DNA from: Clostridia bacterium
GTDB lineage: Bacteria > Bacillota > Clostridia > Christensenellales > UMGS416
Length of the DNA stretch: 64,000 nucleotides
Reading direction: 5' to 3'
Assembly (NCBI GenBank): GCA_016938675.1
Contig: JAFGUF010000039.1
Location: 87,560-151,559 of the forward strand
The notes below the pieces were generated by a model. That model did no database searches and was not told the origin of the DNA. It saw only the letters and a program-made list of their open reading frames with translations. Within the stretch, counting starts at the first letter, position 1; the number at the start of each line of letters is the position of its first letter. The position numbers were made by a program, and so were the translations under genes. Positions 63,904-64,000 of this stretch are shown here, piece by piece.

Positions 63904-64000
63904 CTATGCGGCGTAGTCGCCCTGATAGCTGATAAGTGTCGCGTCGAATACGCCCTCTATCTTCAGCAGTTCGTTTACTATGTTGGTGTTCTCACCCGGC
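63904..64000 (-). CDS. DUF4956 protein, C-terminal end only (gene runs off the window)
   Basis: Only the last 31 residues are inside the window, ending in NTNIVNELLKIEGVFDATLI and a TAG stop at 63904-63906. They line up with the C-terminus of the DUF4956 protein at 36362-37042 (ADIVERLLKVEGVLNVNQTH). So a second DUF4956 gene precedes the LTD-CotH gene, with 113 bp between them. The rest, and any VTC gene, lies beyond base 64000. Confidence 0.7.
   Translation of the reverse strand, partial: PGENTNIVNELLKIEGVFDATLISYQGDYAA

Overview
The window looks like chromosomal DNA from a low-to-moderate GC anaerobic member of the Bacillota, most likely class Clostridia. This rests on strong AGGAGG-type ribosome sites, sigma-A promoters, a tRNA-Trp T-box, a yybP-ykoY manganese riboswitch, a HutP-type histidine-utilisation system with urocanase, formiminotransferase and cyclodeaminase, a dockerin-bearing subtilase and CotH-family proteins. 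No rRNA, tRNA, CRISPR array, prophage or insertion sequence was found. The genus cannot be named from sequence reading alone.

Layout. 1-5.2 kb (minus): partial PIG-L deacetylase, histidine kinase, response regulator and copper ATPase CopA, with a small SHOCT protein diverging from copA. 5.8-8.5 kb (minus): CDF metal exporter, purine nucleoside phosphorylase and a fumarylacetoacetase-family hydrolase. 8.6-12.5 kb (minus): 2-keto-3-deoxygluconate catabolism (kdgK, kdgA fused to a VOC domain), an IclR regulator and a ROK fructokinase. 12.6-14.9 kb (plus): T-box-controlled trpS, an HD protein and a MIF-like tautomerase. 15-18 kb (minus): secreted subtilase with five Big2 domains and a dockerin. 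18.2-21.9 kb (plus): GtrA, FAD oxidoreductase and GT-C-like membrane protein, probably surface glycan work. 22.1-23.4 kb: Mn riboswitch and cation/Ca antiporter. 23.5-25.6 kb: a radical-SAM/partner DNA-repair-type pair behind a promoter carrying a near-consensus LexA box. 25.6-29.1 kb (minus): znuABC with a NusG-II protein and an MBL hydrolase. 29.2-30.4 kb (minus): nuclease lipoprotein.

30.8-39.6 kb (plus) is the most distinctive block. It is one long operon with a processive GT2 synthase, a multi-TM partner, a bactofilin-like protein, a DHHW/SGNH-like protein, a polytopic membrane protein, a VTC-domain protein, DUF4956, a CotH kinase and UDP-GlcNAc 2-epimerase. It reads as an undescribed synthase-dependent surface-polymer system, possibly ManNAc-containing, joined to a VTC/DUF4956/CotH module. 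A second CotH (with four lamin-tail domains) and a second DUF4956 gene lie at the far right edge, so the genome has at least two such modules.

40.7-49.8 kb (plus): hut operon hutH-hutU-ftcD-hutI-fchA-hutP, preceded by a sigma-A promoter, a three-UAG HutP box and a terminator in the leader, then a Gate-domain transporter and an AraC regulator. 49.8-53.6 kb (minus): a two-gene MacB/FtsX-type ABC exporter. 53.7-59.4 kb (minus): a four-gene catabolic operon (class III aminotransferase, class II aldolase, FGGY kinase, GPH symporter) facing a TetR regulator, with a palindrome just downstream of the operon's -10 box. Its substrate is unknown.

Metal homeostasis recurs throughout the window (Cu: copA; Zn: znuABC; Zn/other: CDF; Mn: riboswitch-antiporter).
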